Origin: Pyxicephalus adspersus
Taxonomy: Eukaryota; Chordata; Amphibia; Anura; Pyxicephalidae
Direction: 5' to 3'
DNA length: 64,000 bases
Assembly: GCF_032062135.1 (NCBI RefSeq)
Contig: NC_092859.1
Coordinates: 45,204,763 to 45,268,762, forward strand
The notes below the pieces were generated by a model. The model worked only from the letters and a program-made list of their open reading frames with translations, did not search any database and had not been told where the DNA came from. The first letter of the stretch is position 1. Each line of letters opens with the position of its first letter. A program made the translations under genes and the position numbers. Shown here piece after piece: positions 60,241-64,000 of this stretch.

Positions 60241-60825
60241 CTTATTATTACTGAGCAATGTGCAGGGTGAGATGAATACCCAGGACTTGCTTGTCTTACA
60301 TTCAGAGATGTGCAGGATGATGAGCTGCAAATGTCATTTATACACAACATGCCTGTTATAATGTATATACATCCTAATAATATTAGTTTAGTCCTTTGCG
60401 CTTGTAATTGTTCAACACGTGCAAATATTTGTATGTGGATCCTGCCATAAATCTACTAAGCTGGTAGTTATCTGACAACATAAGTGCCCCTGCTGTACTA
60501 CAATCACAAGCATTGCCTGGACCAGATAACACAATGGAGATGGGGAGGTGTTACATAGTTCTGTACACTTCCTGTATTAGAGTGACAACACTGATCACCC
60601 CTAGACAATGAGTTTGCCAATGGCAGGATCAAAAGCTTGAAACAGAAAACAAATGCAGCAATCACATTCAAGAACTGGTAAACTGTATTAAATTATTTTG
60701 GTTTTGTTACATTTTGATTACCCGATAGGAAAAGGGGGCAGAAAGATGTTTCCTAAAACCTGATTGGTGTATTATTAATAATAAACAGGACTTACATAGT
60801 ATTTTTATATAATATTATTAATATT

Positions 60826-61225
60826 AAAACATTATTTATATAGCATCAACATATTAAGCAGCGCTGTACATTAAATAGAAGTCGCAAATGACAGATACAG
60901 ACAGTGACAGGAGGAGAAGACCCTGGCCAGAAGAGCTTACAATCTAAGAGGTGGGTTATGTTTCTCTATAGCACAGACGTACAACTAAGTTCATGTCTGG
61001 GCCCATGTCACTAACTGAGCTCACAATCTAATGTCACTACTATAGTCACATGTCCCTAACGTAGGCCAAAGCCAATTTTTTGTCAGGCAAGGGGGGAGAC
61101 ATTAACCTATTAAAATGTTATTTAGATGTGAGAGGGATCACAAACAGAGAGAGCACATAGAAACTCTAAAATTCAAGTCCGATATTTTAGTCCTCCAAGG
61201 CAAGTGCTAGCCACCCTCAGTGTTT
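60826..61225 (-). mobile_element. V-SINE, reverse orientation, old
   Basis: Reading the complement: a tRNA-like head at about 61225 (complement of GCAAGTGCTAGCCACC), a decayed core, then the tail AGCTTACAATCTAAGAGGTG, GCAAATGACAGATACAGACA and TATAGCATCAACATATTAAG. The same order as at 19074, but much more diverged. Confidence 0.75.
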
Positions 61226-61394
61226 TAAGATTGGATGTCTGAAGCTCACATTGGTTAGAATCAATGTAATCTTTATAGCTAAGGATAGCAATGAACTGGC
61301 AGAAAAGATAATAAGCACCTGGAACAGGTTGCCAAGTATTGCCGGAGGAAAATTTCAGACATTTAGACCTGGGACAGGGAACGCATAGCTTCCT

Positions 61395-61675
61395 AGGGAT
61401 TTTATTTATTTACATAGCACCAAAAGATTCCACAGAACTCTGAGGGTATTGATTTTTTTGCTGACTTCGCAGGAGCTTACAATCTAATGGGTCCTGCTGT
61501 TACAGCTGAACAGAGGCACATACTAGGGTCAGTAATTAACCTTACAGGATGTTTGGCTTGTGGGAGGAAACCAGAGCACCCAGAGATAACCTACTAGAGC
61601 AAAAGGAAATCAGGCAAGCAAAATGATAATGCCCCTGGCGGGCATAGAAACCAAGAAAACTCTGCTGCCGACTAT
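61395..61675 (-). mobile_element. V-SINE, reverse orientation, second copy
   Basis: Contains TTACATAGCACCAAAAGATT, CAGGAGCTTACAATCTAATG and CTTGTGGGAGGAAACCAGAG followed by CACCCAGAG, the complement of the core GGGT-CTCTGGTTTCCTCCCAC. The head is decayed. Confidence 0.78.
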
Positions 61676-62153
61676 TAGTAATAAATGATCGAAGATTGGC
61701 CACAAAAATGTTTTTTTTCTGTGTTAAAGCCCATGCTTAGAGAAACCTGGAAGGATGTTGTTTTGATGTTTCCATCTGAAAAAGCTGCCTAGTTGCCCAA
61801 ATAACCCAATAGATTTAGGACTGGGAATTGCCCGTCAATTACTTATTTAAGAACATCTGGGTGACCCTTGGATGATGCAGGCCTCTTCAGAGTTGACAGA
61901 CAGATCTGAACCTCAGTCTAATTTTGGGTTACTTTAGGAAGTAATTGAGCATCCATGAGATGTTCCAACATCTGAATTCAAATATTTATAGGGGGGTTCT
62001 AGCACAATCAATCCTATTCATCATTCCTGAGGGAACATCTGCCTGTCTATGGTCAACTGAATTGATAATTATTTAGAAATATGCACAGAACCTCTGGTGG
62101 GTATTTCTTCACCCAATCTATACTTCGTTTTTTTTTTTGTTTTTTTTTTTTAC

Positions 62154-62279
62154 ATGGTGGTTCACCTCCCCATTGGAGCCTGTGTGGTAGTAATTTGCAG
62201 TGCCTGTTTATCTCTGTTCATCTTACTCATTTACAAATGCTTGAAAGATCAAGAGGTAAAAGAAGCAGAAAATAAATGA
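62154..62279 (+). CDS. Candidate small single-pass membrane protein ORF
   Basis: ATG with G at +4 opens 41 codons: MVVHLPIGACVVVICSACLS then LFILLIYKC and a charged LKDQEVKEAENK tail, then TGA. About 23 hydrophobic residues in a row predict one membrane helix with a cytosolic-type basic/charged end. It is directly preceded by a long T tract, so a splice acceptor could exist but has no AG before the ATG. AAGAG|GTAAAA within the tail could be a donor. T- and C-rich DNA often yields such frames by chance; no family recognised. Confidence 0.25.
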   Translation: MVVHLPIGACVVVICSACLSLFILLIYKCLKDQEVKEAENK

Positions 62280-62659
62280 GATTTTGGAGCTCTGGAGAAC
62301 TTTTTTCCCAACAAGCTACTTATTTCCTGCAAGTCATCTCATTGTATGATTTTGTAAGCATCACTATGTAGCTTCACAACAACATTTTGTATGTTTATGG
62401 GAATCAGTATTATATGGTAATGCAGTATTTATCAGTGGTATAGGAACAGTATCTGTAGGTGTAATATATATCCACAAAGCATCCAGGGGTGGTAACATTG
62501 ACCAGTCACTGATTTTATTTGTTGTTAAATTGCGCCCTGCACATTTGTTAGGACCTACTAGGTGTCAAGCTGAGGACAGTTAGATTGTGCTGTGTGTCTA
62601 TCCAACTTTAGTGTGCGCCTAAATTCTTTTGCATAGAAATAATTTAACTTTCAGATTTA

Positions 62660-62885
62660 CTGCCCCTTTAAAGTGGAAATTATATCTATTTATATTCACC
62701 TGTCCCTGTTTTGTTGCCATCTTCTTCCTCCTTCCCTTTCTTATTTTGAACATAGGCCATCTTGATTGGCTTTGGCTGGGATGACATAACTCCTGCGCAG
62801 AATTCATAATATAGTCCTTACAGCTGGAGGGGAAGCTGGATTGTTTATGTTATCCCAGCTTTCATTACATGCGCAGCTCAGCAAA
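62660..62885. mobile_element. MITE (copy 3 of 3), best preserved
   Basis: CCCCTTTAAAGTGGAAATTA, TCACCTGTCCCTG, TTGCCATCTTCTTCC, GGCCATCTTGATTGGC and GCTGGGATGACATAACTCC appear in order, then CATTACATGCGCAGC. The left terminus resembles the AGTGGAACTAAAC end of the TTAA element at 43384-44668. Confidence 0.55.
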
Positions 62886-63321
62886 CTTGAGGTTAGGGGG
62901 GAGCAACCAGGTAAATATGTTTTATTTCACAATGGACATTTCCCTTCTTTCTTTTCTGCAATTAAGCCTTGCATGGTCACAAAAACTTACGTTTCGTTTT
63001 AACAGTAAGCTCAAAACTTTTATTATTTACTTAGGTGTACAGGTTCATTAATTAATTATATAATGTTTATATTTTGTTTTTTTATTCTCGTGTACTAATA
63101 AATACTAATCCATGACCTTTGTATAGGATTGCACTGCTAACATGCCTGCACTAAAAAATATCTCTGCATAAGGAGAAGACTATATATTGCCTCTTACAGC
63201 AAACACAAGGAGCAAGGTTTGCACAAAAGTGTGTCCGCATTCAAGTTCTCCTGGACCAGCATGATGTCTATAGCTGTGATTCTGAAGTAGATAAGTGATC
63301 AGATACATAAACAACCAAAAA

Positions 63322-63482
63322 GGGACTTTTTAGGCAGTAATAAATAATAATAATGATAACTAATAAAATTTAATAAGTAATAAAATGATAAATAAATATT
63401 GTTGTTTTTATGTGATGTCGTAATAAAAATTGGGTAAAAAATATGTATGAATAATGTAACTTATTACTGCCTAAAAAGTCCC
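63322..63482. repeat. Perfect 22-bp inverted repeat flanking an AT-rich core
   Basis: GGGACTTTTTAGGCAGTAAT plus AA at 63322-63343 is the exact complement of 63461-63482. The core of about 117 bp is TAATAAA-rich. A 12-bp direct repeat AGTGATCAGATA lies outside (about 63293 and 63577). Looks like a very young MITE or a recent hairpin. Confidence 0.88.
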
Positions 63483-63864
63483 ATTTGTGTGCTTTTTTTT
63501 TTTTTTTTGTTTAATTGATTAAGGAATGTGGCAGTAGTCAACTGATTACCCAGATGATGAAATAAACTTTTAAAGTGATCAGATATAATTATTATTTTCT
63601 GTGCTCTGCACAAAGTTAAAAACAAGCATAATCTATTGTACAGAGGTGGTAAACAGCATAAATGTCACAGTGAGTAATACTGACAATATCTAAGAAATCA
63701 AGCAACAATTACAACAAAACAATACAAAAAGCCCTGCCTCTGCTAACTTTCAGTTTGCCACTTGAGATATGCTAATTTGAGAGAAGTCAGACCCCAAATC
63801 CCCTCCTTTCCTCCTGGCATAATTTGCCCTATCTATACACAGATGGGTATTAAATGTATAGATA

Positions 63865-64000
63865 CCGTATTTTTCGGACTATAAGACGCACTTTTTCTTC
63901 CCCAAAACTGGGGGGGGGGAAAGTGGGTGCGTCTTATACACCGAATACATGTTAAATATAACGGTAATTAAAAAAAATCATACTCACCCGATCCCGCGAT
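63865..64000 (+). mobile_element. MITE with CCGTATTTTTCGGACTATAAG end, cut by the window
   Basis: Starts after TA at 63863-63864 and continues with ATAAGACGCACTTTTTCTTC then GTGCGTCTTATACACCGAAT, an element type common in vertebrate genomes. The right end lies beyond the window. Confidence 0.65.

Overview
The window is AT-rich vertebrate nuclear DNA, most likely from a frog or toad. The evidence is a spliced gene with conserved GT-AG junctions, plus dense transposon debris of kinds common in anurans: V-SINEs with an L2-type tail, CR1 and L1 LINE pieces, Tc1, hAT, Harbinger-like and TTAA-flanked DNA elements, and long AT and poly-T tracts. One 350-base run of N marks an assembly gap. I see no prokaryotic genes, CRISPR array, rRNA or standalone tRNA. 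Species is not resolved.

The one confident protein gene is a plus-strand STARD10-family gene (START-domain phosphatidylcholine/phosphatidylethanolamine transfer protein). Five coding exons lie at 20785-20932, 26267-26370, 27874-27991, 29239-29291 and 30758-30988. They join in frame into 217 codons plus TAA and cover the C-terminal three quarters of the protein. The N-terminal exon or exons, about 70 residues, were not found in the first 20.8 kb, which therefore reads as 5' intron or flank filled with repeats. An AATAAA at 31200 gives the nearest 3' end. The largest intron (20933-26266) is almost filled by two antisense LINEs: a fairly intact L1 piece with a perfect 15-bp target duplication, and a decayed CR1 piece.

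From 31 to 59 kb I find no confident gene, only candidate isolated exons (45142-45253 and 52832-52912). The region is a mosaic of transposons: two non-autonomous hAT families with 8-bp target duplications, a Tc1 relic, a TTAA-flanked element with internal minisatellites (43384-44668), two related TTAA-flanked elements carrying repeated palindromes (49474-50372 and 52993-54333), a possible solo LTR, a gap-containing MITE and a Harbinger-like MITE.

At 59840-60240 a CpG-richer stretch that looks single-copy resembles a promoter and 5' exon. A 41-codon open frame with one predicted membrane helix lies 2 kb downstream at 62154-62279, and the end of the window is again MITE-rich. No clearly new biological system was recognised. 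The most interesting structures are the hAT copy that contains an inverted piece of its own host flank (20193-20657), the palindrome-bearing TTAA family, and the unassigned candidate exons and promoter.
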